DNA of 64,000 nt from Treponema sp. UBA4692 (GTDB lineage: Bacteria; Spirochaetota; Spirochaetia; Treponematales; Treponemataceae). Positions within the stretch are counted from its first letter, which is position 1, and the number at the start of each line of letters is the position of its first letter. The notes beneath the pieces were generated by a model. The model ran no database searches. It had not been told where the DNA came from and was given only the letters and a program-made list of their open reading frames with translations. The translations under genes and the position numbers were made by a program. The stretch is from positions 143,974 to 207,973 of the forward strand of contig DHKO01000050.1 of assembly GCA_002404895.1 (NCBI GenBank), in the 5' to 3' direction. Of the stretch, positions 25,846 through 37,600 are shown piece after piece.

Positions 25846-26486
25846 TATTTAGCCTCCTCTTCAAGTTTATTATAGAATTCTGAAAGATTCTTTGCCGCAG
25901 ACTCAAGAACAATCACCTTTCTTCCATAGAAAAGAGAATGTGCGCAAAGTCTGTTGTATGACAAATATTCAACATTCTTGATGTTGCGTGCAGCGCGTTT
26001 AAGCATTGCATCATCATCTTTCAAAATAATGACTGTGCGCTCGTCCTTAACGAAATTGTTAAGAATTTTAAGCAAGTCCTTTGTTTTTCCACTTTCTACT
26101 GTGAAATCTTCAACAACAGTCAATCTGTCGCTCTGAGCCTGAAGGCTAAGAATAGATTTCATAGCAAGACGCTTTGCTTTCTTAGGCATTGCGTAGCTAT
26201 AGTCGCGTGGTTTTGGTCCAAAAATTGTACCGCCGCCAACATTGATTGGTGATTTTTTATCACCACGGCGAGCGTGACCAGTTCCCTTCTGTTTGTAAGG
26301 TTTAGCATTTGAACCGTGAACTTCAGCACGAGTTTTTGTGCAAGCAGTTCCTACACGTCTGTTAGCTAATTCATTTGTGATGGCATAGTAAATAACATCG
26401 TCGTTTACAGGAAGTCCGAACACTTTATCATCAAGATTGATTGTGCGGAGTTCTTTACCATCGATTGAATAGACTTTCTTTTCCAT
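25845..26486 (-). CDS. rplD: 50S ribosomal protein L4
   Basis: L4 lines the tunnel and in gamma-proteobacteria represses the S10 operon. The 213-aa protein has the extended loop RAEVHGSNAKPYKQKGTGHA and GGGTIFGPKPRDYSYAMPKK, followed by a globular domain. Whether it acts on the structured rpsJ-rplC spacer (27.14-27.25 kb) is a question raised by position only. Confidence 0.98.
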   Translation of the reverse strand: MEKKVYSIDGKELRTINLDDKVFGLPVNDDVIYYAITNELANRRVGTACTKTRAEVHGSNAKPYKQKGTGHARRGDKKSPINVGGGTIFGPKPRDYSYAMPKKAKRLAMKSILSLQAQSDRLTVVEDFTVESGKTKDLLKILNNFVKDERTVIILKDDDAMLKRAARNIKNVEYLSYNRLCAHSLFYGRKVIVLESAAKNLSEFYNKLEEEAK

Positions 26487-26500
26487 CTTATCCCTCGACC

Positions 26501-27121
26501 TTATTTCTTAACCGCATTCTTGACAATAAGAGTGGTGTTTTTATTTCCCGGCACAGCACCGCGAACCATAACAACTTTGAGCTCAGGATCAATCTTAATA
26601 ATTTTAAGATTCTGCACCGTAACTCTTTCACATCCCATGCGTCCTGGCATTTTGATGTTCTTAAGGCTGTGTCCTGGTGTTGTACAATTTCCTGTACCAC
26701 CCGCTTCACGATGGAATTTTGAACCGTGAGTTGCACGTCCACCATGGAAGCCCCAGCGTTTCATAACACCCTGGAATCCTTTTCCTTTTGAAGTTGCTGT
26801 AACATCAAGGAATGCAGTGTTTTCAAACAATTCAAGACCAATCTGGTCTCCAACTGCAACTTCTTTTTCAAAGTCTCTGAATTCTTTCAGATGACGTTTT
26901 GGGGAAACATTCTCCGGGAACTGACCTTTGTAAGGCTTTGTGACTTTAGATTCTTTCAAATCCTCAACACCAAGCACAACAGCGTCATATCCGTTTGCTT
27001 CCTTTGTTTTTGTAGCAATAACAGTATTTGGTTCAACATGGATCACGGTTACTGGTGTCAGATTACCGTTTTCATCAAATACCTGTGTCATTCCTACTTT
27101 TTTTGCAATCAGACCTTTCAT
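26501..27121 (-). CDS. rplC: 50S ribosomal protein L3
   Basis: L3 extends close to the peptidyl-transferase centre. The 206-aa protein starts MKGLIAKKVGMTQVFDENGN. The ATG at 27121 has TAGGAG upstream; a longer in-frame reading without a good site is rejected. The GFHGGRATHGSKFHREAGG block and MPGRMG loop are present. It is separated from rpsJ by an unusually long 117-bp structured spacer. Confidence 0.97.
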   Translation of the reverse strand: MKGLIAKKVGMTQVFDENGNLTPVTVIHVEPNTVIATKTKEANGYDAVVLGVEDLKESKVTKPYKGQFPENVSPKRHLKEFRDFEKEVAVGDQIGLELFENTAFLDVTATSKGKGFQGVMKRWGFHGGRATHGSKFHREAGGTGNCTTPGHSLKNIKMPGRMGCERVTVQNLKIIKIDPELKVVMVRGAVPGNKNTTLIVKNAVKK

Positions 27122-27138
27122 TCTGATATAACTCCTAT

Positions 27139-27245
27139 AGAAGAATTCCGAAAAATTCTTCTTTCTCGGCCGCCATCCCAGATCCATGGGACCGTACCGT
27201 TTTTTACAGTAACACTCTGCTACAACGTAGTTTTGCTGTTACTGT
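27139..27245 (-). promoter_or_regulatory. Structured rpsJ-rplC spacer (two hairpins)
   Basis: Two inverted repeats fill the gap: ACAGTAACA/TGTTACTGT (27206-27214 with 27237-27245), containing an inner CTAC/GTAG stem and starting at the rpsJ stop codon, and AGAAGAATT/AATTCTTCT (27139-27147 with 27154-27162) just before the rplC ribosome-binding site. Neighbouring spacers in this operon are 5-25 bp, so regulation or processing of L3 and later genes is likely. Confidence 0.55.
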
Positions 27246-27547
27246 TTAATTTCAACATCAACACCGGCTGGCAATTCAAGCTTCATCAAAGAATCCATAA
27301 CATCTGCTGATGGGTCAATGATGTCGATAAGGCGTTTATGTGTTCTCATCTCGAACTGCTCACGTGACTTTTTGTTTACGTGTGGAGAACGAAGAACTGT
27401 TACCTTATTGATTTTTGTTGGAAGAGGAATAGGTCCTGAAACTTTAGCCCCTGCCTTCTGAACAGTCTGCACGATGGCTTTTGCACTCTGATCGATCAGT
27501 TCTACATCAAATGCACGAAGTCTGACACGAATTTTGCTGTTAGCCAT
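27239..27547 (-). CDS. rpsJ: 30S ribosomal protein S10 / NusE
   Basis: S10 is a head protein and, as NusE, joins NusB in antitermination. The 102-aa protein has [39 protein letters not shown] and the end GVDVEIKQ. It heads the S10 group, 75 bp after tuf. Confidence 0.98.
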   Translation of the reverse strand: MANSKIRVRLRAFDVELIDQSAKAIVQTVQKAGAKVSGPIPLPTKINKVTVLRSPHVNKKSREQFEMRTHKRLIDIIDPSADVMDSLMKLELPAGVDVEIKQ

Positions 27548-27621
27548 TTGTTTTTACTCCTAAATAACTTTAGATGAGGGAGAAAAGTCTCCCCCACCTT
27601 AATTACAATTTACGACCGATA

Positions 27622-28809
27622 CTACTCGATGATTTTTGTAACCTGACCAGAAGCGATTGTGTGTCCACCTTCGCGAATAGCAAGTTTAAGACCTTCATCC
27701 ATAGCGATTGGGTGAATAAGTTCACCGATAATCTTTACGTTGTCGCCTGGTTTTACCATGTCTGTTCCAGCCTCAAGCTCTACTGTACCTGTGATGTCAG
27801 TAGTTCTGAAGTAGAACTGTGGGCGGTATCCTGTAAAGAATGGAGAGTGGCGTCCACCTTCTTCCTTAGAAAGAACGTAAATCTGAGCCTCGAATTTTGT
27901 GTGAGGATGGATTGATTTTGGAGCGCAAAGAACCTGTCCGCGAACAACATCTTTCTTCTCAACACCACGGAGCAAGATACCAACGTTGTCACCAGCCATA
28001 CCCTGATCAAGAGTCTTCTGGAACATTTCGATACCTGTTACTGTTGTATCCTGAGTTGGACGGATACCAACAATCTGAACCGGGTCGTTCATGTTAACAA
28101 CACCGCGCTCGATACGTCCTGTTACTACAGTACCGCGTCCAGAGATTGTGAAGATATCCTCGATTGGCATCAAGAATGGTTTTTCATCATCGCGAACTGG
28201 ATCATCAAACCAAGTATCCATAGCTGAAAGAAGCTCTTCAATGCACTGTGTGTTTGCTGGATCATCAGACTCGTTCAAAGCTTTGAATGCAGATCCCTTG
28301 ATGATTGGTGTGTCTTCAGAGAATCCATACTCTTTAATTGTATCTTTTACTTCCTCAACAACGAGTTCAAGAAGATCTGGGTCGTCAACAAGGTCAACTT
28401 TGTTCAAGAACACGATGATTTTCGGAACACCAACCTGACGAGCGAGCAAGAGGTGCTCACGTGTCTGTGGCATAACTGAATCTGGAGCAGATACAACGAG
28501 AATAGCACCGTCCATCTGAGCAGCACCAGTAATCATGTTTTTGATATAGTCTGCGTGTCCTGGGCAGTCGATGTGAGCGTAGTGGCGCTTGTCTGACTGA
28601 TACTCAAGGTGACGTGTGTTGATTGTGATACCACGTGCTTTTTCCTCTGGAGCATTGTCGATTTCATCATACTTAAGAGCGTGGTCACCGTACTTTTTAG
28701 CACAGTACTGAGTGATAGCTGCTGAAAGTGTTGTCTTACCATGGTCTACGTGACCAATAGTACCAACGTTCATGTGAGGTTTAGTTCTAACGAACTTCTC
28801 CTTAGCCAT
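27622..28809 (-). CDS. tuf: Elongation factor Tu
   Basis: EF-Tu delivers aminoacyl-tRNA to the ribosome. The 395-aa protein has the G motifs GHVDHGKTT (G1), DCPGHADY (G3) and NKVDLVDD (G4), the GITINT effector region, and domains 2 and 3 ending VTKIIE. It lies directly before rpsJ without fusA, and rpsL-rpsG are in a different transcription unit, so the classic str operon is split. A leader of about 520 bp precedes it. Confidence 0.99.
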   Translation of the reverse strand: MAKEKFVRTKPHMNVGTIGHVDHGKTTLSAAITQYCAKKYGDHALKYDEIDNAPEEKARGITINTRHLEYQSDKRHYAHIDCPGHADYIKNMITGAAQMDGAILVVSAPDSVMPQTREHLLLARQVGVPKIIVFLNKVDLVDDPDLLELVVEEVKDTIKEYGFSEDTPIIKGSAFKALNESDDPANTQCIEELLSAMDTWFDDPVRDDEKPFLMPIEDIFTISGRGTVVTGRIERGVVNMNDPVQIVGIRPTQDTTVTGIEMFQKTLDQGMAGDNVGILLRGVEKKDVVRGQVLCAPKSIHPHTKFEAQIYVLSKEEGGRHSPFFTGYRPQFYFRTTDITGTVELEAGTDMVKPGDNVKIIGELIHPIAMDEGLKLAIREGGHTIASGQVTKIIE

Positions 28810-29278
28810 GTGTTTCTCCTTTGCCGAACTCTTGCCCGGCGAAAAAAAAATTGTTTATGTGTTGCACTTTAAGCCAGAATACTTGTCTTTCAACTGAAAA
28901 ACTCATATTCGCAGACACACTGTTTTATATATTATTTGATTTTAAGCGACAGATAGGAAAATGAGAGTTTTCAACTCGTCATAAAAGCGTTTTATCAAAT
29001 TCAAAACACTTTTCCGGAACCACCGCAAAAGCACAAATAATCAAGTTTAACGGTTTGAAATCCAGAAAAATCGGGAATCTCAAGCCTTGTCTTTAAGGTT
29101 TTGAGAGCGGCAACCTGAAAATGTCAAGCATTAACTTTACGGCGTCGCCAGACTTAATAAAATTGAAGTCCGCCCAATATCTCAAAGAACATACTTAACC
29201 AAACTACGGTCAATAATCAGTTCAATATTTATACAATATTAAAAAAAAAATTGCAATAGCAGAGATTCCGAAAATGCA
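28810..29278 (-). promoter_or_regulatory. Long upstream region of tuf
   Basis: No gene is visible. The ribosome-binding site AAAGGAG lies just before tuf, preceded by a small GCCG/CGGC hairpin and a run of nine T residues. A perfect TTGACA (+ strand TGTCAA, 29122-29127) lacks a good -10 at the normal distance. The promoter of the tuf-S10-spc block is expected here, but I cannot fix it. Confidence 0.4.
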
Positions 29279-29314
29279 ATAAAAAAGGACTTTGGCTCAA
29301 AAACCAAAGTCCTT
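29279..29314 (-). terminator. Terminator after rpsG
   Basis: AAGGACTTTGG/CCAAAGTCCTT stem (29285-29295 with 29304-29314) followed on the minus strand by TTTTTT. It lies 15 bp past the rpsG stop and ends the rpsL-rpsG unit. Confidence 0.93.
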
Positions 29315-29329
29315 GTCATAAAAAGAAAA

Positions 29330-29800
29330 CTACCAGCGATAGTGAGCAAAAGCCTTGTTAGCCTCAGCCATCTTATGTGTGTCTTCCTTCTTCTTGTAAG
29401 CAGAACCAGTGTTGTTGAATGCGTCAAGCAACTCAGCAGCAAGAGTGTCAGCCATGCCGTGTCCAGAGCGTGACCGAGCAGCCGCAATAATCCAGCGCAT
29501 TGCGAGAGCTTCCTTGCGAACATCTCTAATTTCTACTGGAACCTGATAAGTCGCACCACCAACTCGGCGAGACTTAACTTCCACAGCAGGTTTCACGTTC
29601 TCAAGAGCTTTAAGGAAAACTTCAAGAGGATCTTTGTCGGTCTTTGTCTTGAGCTGCTCCATAGCCTTGTAAACGATTTTTGTACATGTATCTTTTTTTC
29701 CGTCGAGCATCATGCGCGCAACGAATTTTGTAACAACCGGGCTATTGTATTTTGTATCAGGCACAATAGGACGATTTACGGATTTCTTATGTCTTCCCAT
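29330..29800 (-). CDS. rpsG: 30S ribosomal protein S7
   Basis: S7 nucleates head assembly and lines the E site. The 156-aa protein has [40 protein letters not shown] and the C-terminal helix ending [15 protein letters not shown]. It follows rpsL by 20 bp and is followed by a strong terminator, with no fusA behind it. Confidence 0.98.
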   Translation of the reverse strand: MGRHKKSVNRPIVPDTKYNSPVVTKFVARMMLDGKKDTCTKIVYKAMEQLKTKTDKDPLEVFLKALENVKPAVEVKSRRVGGATYQVPVEIRDVRKEALAMRWIIAAARSRSGHGMADTLAAELLDAFNNTGSAYKKKEDTHKMAEANKAFAHYRW

Positions 29801-29820
29801 AGTAATTCTCCTTTATACCA

Positions 29821-30195
29821 TTAAGCCTTTGGTCTCTTAGCGCCGTACTTTGAACGACCGCGTTTGCGTCCGTCAACACCGAGAGTATCTTTTGTACCAC
29901 GAATAATGTGATAGCGCACACCAGGAAGATCCTTTACACGACCGCCACGGATAAGAACAACTGAGTGCTCCTGCAAGTTGTGGCCAATTCCTGGAATGTA
30001 TGCAGTTACTTCAATTCCATTTGACAAGCGAACACGAGCTACCTTTCGGAGAGCTGAGTTTGGTTTTTTAGGTGTAACAGTCATTACACGTGTGCAAACG
30101 CCACGTTTCTGCGGGCAAGACTCAAGCGCGGGAGCTTTTGTCGCATTAGCCACTGACTTTCTACCCTTTCTAACAAGTTGGTTAATTGTAGGCAT
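29821..30195 (-). CDS. rpsL: 30S ribosomal protein S12
   Basis: S12 controls decoding accuracy. The 124-aa protein has the blocks [11 protein letters not shown] and [13 protein letters not shown], in which the lysines corresponding to E. coli Lys42 and Lys87 are unchanged, so no streptomycin-resistance substitution is seen. It heads a small rpsL-rpsG unit with its own promoter right after rpoC. Confidence 0.98.
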   Translation of the reverse strand: MPTINQLVRKGRKSVANATKAPALESCPQKRGVCTRVMTVTPKKPNSALRKVARVRLSNGIEVTAYIPGIGHNLQEHSVVLIRGGRVKDLPGVRYHIIRGTKDTLGVDGRKRGRSKYGAKRPKA

Positions 30196-30215
30196 CGCCT
30201 ATTTCTCCTATATAA

Positions 30216-30302
30216 ATCCGGCCAGCACTCCGGATGAAATGCAATAAAATCACCTTTCAAGATAGGTCTAATCAGATTACTTGAAAGGCAATTTTCTGTC
30301 AA
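30216..30302 (-). promoter_or_regulatory. rpsL-rpsG promoter with operator-like inverted repeat and leader hairpin
   Basis: On the minus strand TTGACA (30297-30302), 17 bp, TAATCT (30274-30279). An inverted repeat CTTGAAAGG/CCTTTCAAG (30280-30288 and 30253-30261) flanks the -10 and the start site. ATCCGG/CCGGAT (30216-30221 with 30230-30235) forms a hairpin in the short leader just before the ribosome-binding site. Confidence 0.7.
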
Positions 30303-30309
30303 TCAGTCT

Positions 30310-33300
30310 TTATTCCGATTTGTCATCAGAAGCCATAGAGTCAAAAGCAGAGTCGTCCATTACAGACTCAAGCGCCTTCTCTTCCTGACGCTTGCGCAAG
30401 ATTTCTTCCATCTGCTCGTCAAGGTCTTCATCAGAAGTATCGAAAAGTTTTACATCTCTGTAATCTCTGATGCCAGTTCCAGCAGGAATCATGCGTCCGA
30501 TGATTACGTTCTCCTTCAAGCCGTGCAGAGGGTCTGTTGAGCCTTGAATTGCGGCGTTTGTAAGAACGCGGGTTGTCTCCTGGAATGAAGAAGCCGAGAT
30601 AAACGAGTCTGTGGCAAGAGCCGCCTTTGTGATTCCCTGGAACATAGGGCGAGCGACCGCCGGCTGACCGCCTTCCGCAACAACACGCGCGTTTTCCTCA
30701 TGGAAATGATACTTGTCAACCTGCTGACCGAAGATGAATCTCGTGTCTCCGACAGAAACGACCTCAACCTTGCGGAGCATCTGGCGAACGATAACACCGA
30801 TGTGCTTGTCATCAATAGATACGCCCTGAGCAGAGTATACCGACTGAATCTCGTTCATCAAATAATCCATAAGCGCATTTTCGCCGAGGATTGCAAGAAT
30901 ATCGTGCGCGCTTGGCGAACCGTCGCAAAGCTGCTCGCCTGCCTCAACAGTGTCTCCGTCGCGGACAAGCATACGTCTCGTCATTGGAACAAGATGCTCG
31001 TATTCTTTTCCGTACTCATCCTCAACAATTACAGTGCGCTTTCCTTTTGAAACGTTGCCGAATTTGACAATTCCTGAAATCTGGGCGAGAACGCACGGAG
31101 TCTTTGGCTTGCGCGCCTCAAACAATTCAGATACCCGAGGAAGACCACCGGTAATATCGTTCGTTTTCGCAGCCGCAACAGGAAGACGGGCAAGAGTCTC
31201 GCCAGCCTTAATCTGCTGCTTGTCGTCAACATCAAGAACGGCGTCCGCAGGCAAGAAGTAAGAGCCAAGGTTGTTTCCAGCCTCATCAGTAATCAAGATA
31301 CGAGGCTGTTTTTCTCCCAAGTGCAAGTCAGAGATGTGGCGCTCGATGTTTCCGTTGTCAAGGACTTTCTCCTCCAAAGTTACACCCGGAATAACGTCCT
31401 CAAAGTGAACGTATCCTGAAACTTCGGCAATGATAGGCTCTTTTGACGGATCGAATGTTCCGAGAACCTGCTCAGCCTCGCAGACATCGCCCTCTTTCGC
31501 AGTTATTGTAGAACCGTTGACGATTTCAATTTTCTGCTCGTTGCCCAAGAGATAAAGCTTGTTGTCCTTAATCTGAATGTGGCCGTTTTCTTTTGCAACA
31601 AAGTCTCCGCCCTTTCTTTCGATAAGAACACCGCCTTTGAGAATACGTCCGCCGTCAGAAACTGCAAGCTTGTCGCCCTTTCCGATTTCAGCAGAATCGA
31701 TGATTCTTGTCACCATCATATAGCCCTTACGTGTGAAGAGCTTGTTTCCATCGTCTGTAGGAACATTTGTTCCGTTGATAGAACCGATGATGATTGGATA
31801 TTTAAGCAAGATGCGGTTATCCTCTGTCGCTTTTGACGCAGTACCTCCGACGTGGAAAGTACGCATTGTAAGCTGTGTACCAGGCTGTCCGATTGACTGG
31901 GCAGCGATGATTCCGACCGCCTCGCCGATTTCAACAAGCTTGTTGCGGGCAAGATTTTTGCCGTAGCATTTTACACAAACACCGTGCTCAGCCTCGCAAG
32001 TGAGAACTGTGCGAAGCTTGACTTTCTCAACGCCAGCTTCCTCGATTTTCTTTGCAAGCTCGTCAGTAATGTACTCGTTCACATCGCAGAGAAGCTCTCC
32101 AGTAACCGGGTGAATCACACGCTCGATTGTGAAGTGGCCGGCAATTCTTGCAGAAAGCGGAGTGATAATCTCGTCTCCGTTCTTGATTGCCGTGTAGTCA
32201 ATGCCGTTGATTGTGCCGCAGTCGTCCTCGTTTACAACAACATCCTGCGCAACATCGACAAGACGTCTTGTCATGTATCCAGCATCAGCAGTCTTCAAAG
32301 CTGTATCGGTAAGACCTTTTCGAGCACCGTTTGAAGAAATGAAGTATTCGATAACCGAAAGTCCTTCCTTGAAGTTTGAGCGTACAGGAAGCTCGATGAT
32401 GTCTCCGTTAGGCTTAGCCATCAAGCCGCGCATTGCCGCCAGCTGAGAAATCTGCTTCTTAGAACCGCGGGCTCCGGAATCAGCCATCATATAGATTGTG
32501 TTGAATCCGTCTTTATCCGCGCGGAACTGATCCATCATTATGTCAGTGAGCTTTTCATTTGTGCGCTGCCAAACGTCTGTTACCTTGTTGTATCTTTCCT
32601 CGGCAGTGATAGTTCCCTTTGAATACTGTCCTACGATGCCTTCAACAATCTTGTTCGCCTCGTCAACCATCTCTTTCTTTTCAGGAGGAATGAGAATATC
32701 GTCCATTGAAAGAGTCGCGCCAAAGAACGTCGCGTTGTGGTAGCCGACAGCCTTGATTGCGTCGAGCATGCGGATTGTAATCCAAGGTCCCTGCAGATGA
32801 TAGACATTTGTAATCATCGACTTGAGCTTTTTGTCGCCCATCTGCTCGTTCACGTATCCGACTTCCTCCGGCATCTCTGCGTTGAAGCGGATTCTTCCGG
32901 CAGTTGTAACAATCAAGTCGCCTTTCTTGAAATCGCCAGCCTTGAAAGAGTCTTTTGGAGCCGGAAGCTTGATTTCAGCCTGCCATTCGATGTATCTGTC
33001 TTCCGCCGCTGTGAAAGCCTCGTCCGCTGAAGAGAATCTCTTGTAGCGAATCTGGCCGTCTTCCATTTTCGGACCGCCCTTCGCGTGCGGCTTTACAGCA
33101 GTCATATAGTAGATTCCAAGAACCATGTCCTGAGACGGAAGAACAATCGGGTTTCCATTTGCCGGGTCAAGCAAGTTTCTTGCAGAAAGCATCAAAGTCC
33201 AACATTCCATCTGCGCAGCCTGCGTAAGAGGAACGTGGATAGCCATCTGGTCTCCGTCGAAGTCGGCGTTGAAAGCCTTGCAGGCGAGCGGATGAAGCTT

Positions 33301-34614
33301 AAGAGCCTTTCCCTCAACAAGAACCGGCTCGAAAGCCTGAATTCCCAGGCGGTGCAAAGTAGGAGCGCGGTTGAGCATTACAGGATGCTCGCGAACAACC
33401 TCGTCCAAAATCGCGTAAACTTCAGGAGATTCCTGCTCAACGAGCATTTTCGCCTTTTTAATATTGAAAACAACATCCTTGTCAACGAGCTTCTTCATAA
33501 TGAACGGCTTGAAAAGCTCCAAAGCCATTTTTGTAGGAAGACCGCACTGCCAAAGCTTAAGCTCAGGGCCTACAACGATTACAGAACGTCCGGAATAGTC
33601 AACACGTTTTCCGAGAAGATTCTGACGGAAGCGTCCCTGCTTTCCTTTGAGCATATCTGAAATCGATTTGAGAGGGCGGCTTGAAGCGCCTTTTACAGTA
33701 TGGTTGCGGTTTGAGTTGTCAAACAAGGCGTCAACAGCTTCCTGCAGCATTCTCTTCTCGTTTCTGATGATGATGTCAGGAGCAGAAAGAGACATAAGCC
33801 TCTTCAAGCGGTTGTTTCTGTTGATAACGCGTCTGTACAAGTCGTTAAGGTCAGATGTGGCGAAACGACCTCCGTCAAGCTGAACCATAGGACGCAAATC
33901 CGGCGGAATTACTGGAATCACATCCATAATCATCCATGAAGCCTTGTTTCCCGAATTTCTGAAATCCTCGACAATCTGAATTCTCTTAAGAAGACGCTTG
34001 TCTGATTTTGTGCCTTTCTCAATCATTTTTGCGCGAAGCTCAGCGGCAAGCTCGTCAAGGTCAAGCTGCTCAAGCAGAGTCTTGATTGCCTCGGCTCCCA
34101 TTCCAGCAACGAACGACTGTCCGCGCTCAAGAGCCTCATTGTACTCGTCTTCTGTGAGGAGCTGCATTTTCTTGAGGTCGGTGTCGCCCGGGTCAATCAC
34201 GATATATTTCTCGTAGTACAAGACAGCCTTGAGAGACGCAACCTGCAAGTCGAGCAAAAGTCCCATTCTGCTTGGAACAGAACGGTAATACCAGATGTGG
34301 CTTACAGGAGCCGCAAGCTCAATATGTCCTGCGCGCTCGCGGCGAACCTTAAAGTGGGTAACTTCAACGCCGCAGCGGTCGCAAATCACGCCCTTGTAGC
34401 GAATTGACTTGAATTTTCCGCAGTAACATTCCCATTCCTTTGTAGTTCCGAAAATGCGCTCGCAGAAAAGTCCGTCCCTCTCCGGCCGAAGCGTGCGGTA
34501 GTTGATTGTCTCTGGCTTTTTTACCTCGCCGTAAGACAGCGCGCGGATTCTTTCCGGAGAAGCAAGCTTTATATTGATAGAATCAAAATCTTTCTCTTCG
34601 CGATTATTCTGCAT
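30310..34614 (-). CDS. rpoC: RNA polymerase beta' subunit
   Basis: The 1434-aa beta' subunit contains the N-terminal zinc site (YCGKFK then CDRCGVEV), the catalytic NADFDGDQM loop that binds the active-site magnesium, the bridge helix and trigger loop ([20 protein letters not shown]), and the second zinc cluster ([13 protein letters not shown]). The ATG at 34614 is chosen because AGGAG lies 7 nt upstream; it overlaps the end of rpoB by 11 bp. The last 30 residues are acidic. No intein or split is present. Confidence 0.99.
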   Translation of the reverse strand: MQNNREEKDFDSINIKLASPERIRALSYGEVKKPETINYRTLRPERDGLFCERIFGTTKEWECYCGKFKSIRYKGVICDRCGVEVTHFKVRRERAGHIELAAPVSHIWYYRSVPSRMGLLLDLQVASLKAVLYYEKYIVIDPGDTDLKKMQLLTEDEYNEALERGQSFVAGMGAEAIKTLLEQLDLDELAAELRAKMIEKGTKSDKRLLKRIQIVEDFRNSGNKASWMIMDVIPVIPPDLRPMVQLDGGRFATSDLNDLYRRVINRNNRLKRLMSLSAPDIIIRNEKRMLQEAVDALFDNSNRNHTVKGASSRPLKSISDMLKGKQGRFRQNLLGKRVDYSGRSVIVVGPELKLWQCGLPTKMALELFKPFIMKKLVDKDVVFNIKKAKMLVEQESPEVYAILDEVVREHPVMLNRAPTLHRLGIQAFEPVLVEGKALKLHPLACKAFNADFDGDQMAIHVPLTQAAQMECWTLMLSARNLLDPANGNPIVLPSQDMVLGIYYMTAVKPHAKGGPKMEDGQIRYKRFSSADEAFTAAEDRYIEWQAEIKLPAPKDSFKAGDFKKGDLIVTTAGRIRFNAEMPEEVGYVNEQMGDKKLKSMITNVYHLQGPWITIRMLDAIKAVGYHNATFFGATLSMDDILIPPEKKEMVDEANKIVEGIVGQYSKGTITAEERYNKVTDVWQRTNEKLTDIMMDQFRADKDGFNTIYMMADSGARGSKKQISQLAAMRGLMAKPNGDIIELPVRSNFKEGLSVIEYFISSNGARKGLTDTALKTADAGYMTRRLVDVAQDVVVNEDDCGTINGIDYTAIKNGDEIITPLSARIAGHFTIERVIHPVTGELLCDVNEYITDELAKKIEEAGVEKVKLRTVLTCEAEHGVCVKCYGKNLARNKLVEIGEAVGIIAAQSIGQPGTQLTMRTFHVGGTASKATEDNRILLKYPIIIGSINGTNVPTDDGNKLFTRKGYMMVTRIIDSAEIGKGDKLAVSDGGRILKGGVLIERKGGDFVAKENGHIQIKDNKLYLLGNEQKIEIVNGSTITAKEGDVCEAEQVLGTFDPSKEPIIAEVSGYVHFEDVIPGVTLEEKVLDNGNIERHISDLHLGEKQPRILITDEAGNNLGSYFLPADAVLDVDDKQQIKAGETLARLPVAAAKTNDITGGLPRVSELFEARKPKTPCVLAQISGIVKFGNVSKGKRTVIVEDEYGKEYEHLVPMTRRMLVRDGDTVEAGEQLCDGSPSAHDILAILGENALMDYLMNEIQSVYSAQGVSIDDKHIGVIVRQMLRKVEVVSVGDTRFIFGQQVDKYHFHEENARVVAEGGQPAVARPMFQGITKAALATDSFISASSFQETTRVLTNAAIQGSTDPLHGLKENVIIGRMIPAGTGIRDYRDVKLFDTSDEDLDEQMEEILRKRQEEKALESVMDDSAFDSMASDDKSE

Positions 34615-37600
34615 CCTCATTCTCCTCTTTTCCGAAATCAGAACTAGCTTTGTCAATCAATTCCTGATCACGTTCTGTCAATGCGACAGGTTTTCCTTTT
34701 GCGTCATAAATTGTGAAGTCAAGTCCAAGACCGCGAAGCTCCTGAACCATTACGTTGAATGATTCCGGCACTCCAATCGGAGACTGCGGGTCGCCCTTTA
34801 CAATCGACTCGTAAATCTTCGAGCGTCCGTTCATATCGTCAGACTTGATTGTCATCATTTCCTGCAATGTGTTTGCAGCTCCGTATGCTTCCAAAGCCCA
34901 AACTTCCATTTCTCCAAGACGCTGGCCTCCGAACTGAGCTTTTCCTCCGAGAGGCTGCTGAGTAACGAGAGAGTAAGGTCCTGTAGAACGGGCATGCATC
35001 TTGTCATCAACAAGGTGATGCAGCTTAAGATAATAGATGACACCTACGAAAATCGGGTTCACAAACGGCTCGCCAGTGCGTCCGTCGCGCACAATCTGCT
35101 TAGAATCCGGGCTAAGACCAGCTTCCTTGAGCTTTTCCGCAATCATTTCCTGAGAAGGAGTCTGGAAAGCAGGACACTCGAAATACTGGTTGAGATAGCG
35201 TCCGGCAATTCCAAGCTCCGATTCCATAATCTGACCTATGTTCATGCGGGAAGGTACACCAAGCGGGTTCAAGCAGACATCGAGCGGAGTTCCGTCTTCA
35301 AGGAACGGCATATCCTCTTCTGGAAGGATTCTCGCGACAACACCTTTGTTTCCGTGTCGTCCGGCCATTTTGTCGCCTTCGCGGAGCTTACGTTTGTTTG
35401 CGATAAGAACTTTCACAACTTCGTCAACTCCAGGGCTAAGGTCGTCGCCCTCGCTTCTCTTCATTCTCTGAACATCGATTACAACGCCCTCGACTCCGTG
35501 CGGAACGCGCAAAGAAGAGTCTCTTACTTCCTTCGCCTTTTCACCGAAGATTGAGTTCAAGAGCTTGAATTCAGGAGTTGTCTCTGTCTCTGATTTCGGA
35601 GTAACTTTTCCGACAAGAATATCGCCCGAGCGGACTTTCGCTCCGACTCTAACGATACCCTCAGCATCAAGGTTGTCCAAGGATTTCTCTGATGTGTTCG
35701 GAATATCGCGCGTGATTTTCTCAGGGCCGAGCTTTGTCTCTCTGATTTCAATCGGGAATTCCTTGATATGGATAGAAGTGTACATATCTTCCTTGACTAC
35801 GCGGCGGCTGATAAGAACAGCGTCCTCATAGTTGTATCCATTCCACGGAACGAATCCGACAAGCAAGTTGCGTCCAAGAGAAAGCTCGCCGTTAAATGTT
35901 GCAGGACCGTCTCCAAGAACATCGCCTTTCTTGACTTTCTCGCCCACCTGAACAATCGGTCTCTGGTGATAGCAAGTGTCCTGGTTTGTTCTCTGGTATT
36001 TCATAAGCGGATATTCATCGATTCCGTCAGAATCATCGCGCTTAATCTTAATCAAATCGCTTGCGACAAAGATAACTTCGCCGTCGTGCTTTGCCTTGAT
36101 AAGAACGCCTGAGTCATAAGCGGCCTTCTTTTCCATTCCAGTTCCAACATAAGGCGGCTCCGGAAAAAGAAGAGGAACGCCCTGACGCTGCATATTGCAG
36201 CCCATCAAAGCGCGGTTCGCGTCATCATGCTCAAGGAAAGGAACGAGAGATGCCGAAACCGAGATAACCTGGCGCGGAGAAACGTCCATGTACTGAATAT
36301 CCTTTACAGAACGTGTCGTGTAGTCTCCCTGATGTCGGCAAGAAACCATTTCAGTCGGGAACGAGCCGTCAGCCTTCATGCCCTCGGCAACCTGTCCGAC
36401 ATAATATCTGTCCTCGTCCATTGCGGAAAGGTAATCAATCTGGTCTGTCGCTTTTCCGTTCTCAACTTTTCGGTACGGAGTCTCCAAAAATCCGTAGTCG
36501 TTAACTCTTGTGTAGATAGCAAGAGAAACAATCAAGCCGATGTTCGGTCCTTCAGGAGTCTCAATCGGACACATCCGTCCATAGTGAGTGTAATGAACAT
36601 CGCGGACCTCGAATCCTGCGCGGTCGCGTGAAAGTCCGCCAGGTCCCAAAGCGTTAAGACGTCGCTTGTGTGTAAGCTCAGAAAGAGGGTTTACCTGATC
36701 CATGAACTGAGAAAGCTGTGAAGAGCCGAAGAATTCCTTGATAGCGGCAACAATCGGTTTTATGGAAATCAAATCCTGCGGCTTCATCGTCTCGGTCTCT
36801 TTGAGGTTCATTCTTTCTTTTGCGATTCGCTCCATGCGGCTGAAGGCAGTCTTGATTGCGTTTGTCATCAGCTCGCCCACAGAACGGATTCGGCGGTTTC
36901 CGAGGTGGTCAATATCATCAGTCTTTTCGTTTCCAATGTAAACGTTGATAAGGCGTTTCATTGTCTGGATAATATCTTCCTTTACCAAAGTGAAATCGTC
37001 ATAAGGATTCTCATAGTTGAACTTTTTGTTCAGCATATAGCGTCCGACACGTCCCAAATCGTAGCGGCGGATGCTGAAGAACATTGAGTTCAGGTCTTTC
37101 TCTGCGTTCTCAACTGTGATTGGCTCGCCAGGCATAAGAATCGCATAAACAGCGGCCAAAGCGTCTTCTTTTGTCGGCTCCTCGTTTTCCGCGCCTTCTT
37201 TCGAGTATTTGATGTCCTCGCGCTCGAAGCAGTTGATAATCATATCGCTGTCGAGCGATGGATTCTGCTCTTCCTTGTCGCCAGGGCGTTTTCTCGCGTC
37301 AAATTTAATCACGTTGATTTCTTTGATATTCTGGGCAAGCAAGTCATCGATGTCGTGAGGATGCAACTTTGTTCCCGCGCGGAAAAGGATTTTCTCGTTT
37401 CCGTCGTCATCTTTCGCGGAGATTGCCTTCGCAAGGACTTTGTCAACGAGCGAATCTTTTACAGCTTCTGAAACTTCAATATTTTCTGTTTTATAGAAGC
37501 AAGAGATGATTTCCTCGCGCGAGTTATAGCCAAGCGCTCTAAGGAAAATTGTCGCAAGGATTTTCTTTTTGCGGTCAATTTTTGCGTATATGAGATTTTT

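Noticed and set aside
34604..34614. Fusion or frameshift between rpoB and rpoC
   Set aside because: The 11-bp overlap is a normal coupled junction; both frames have correct ends and motifs.
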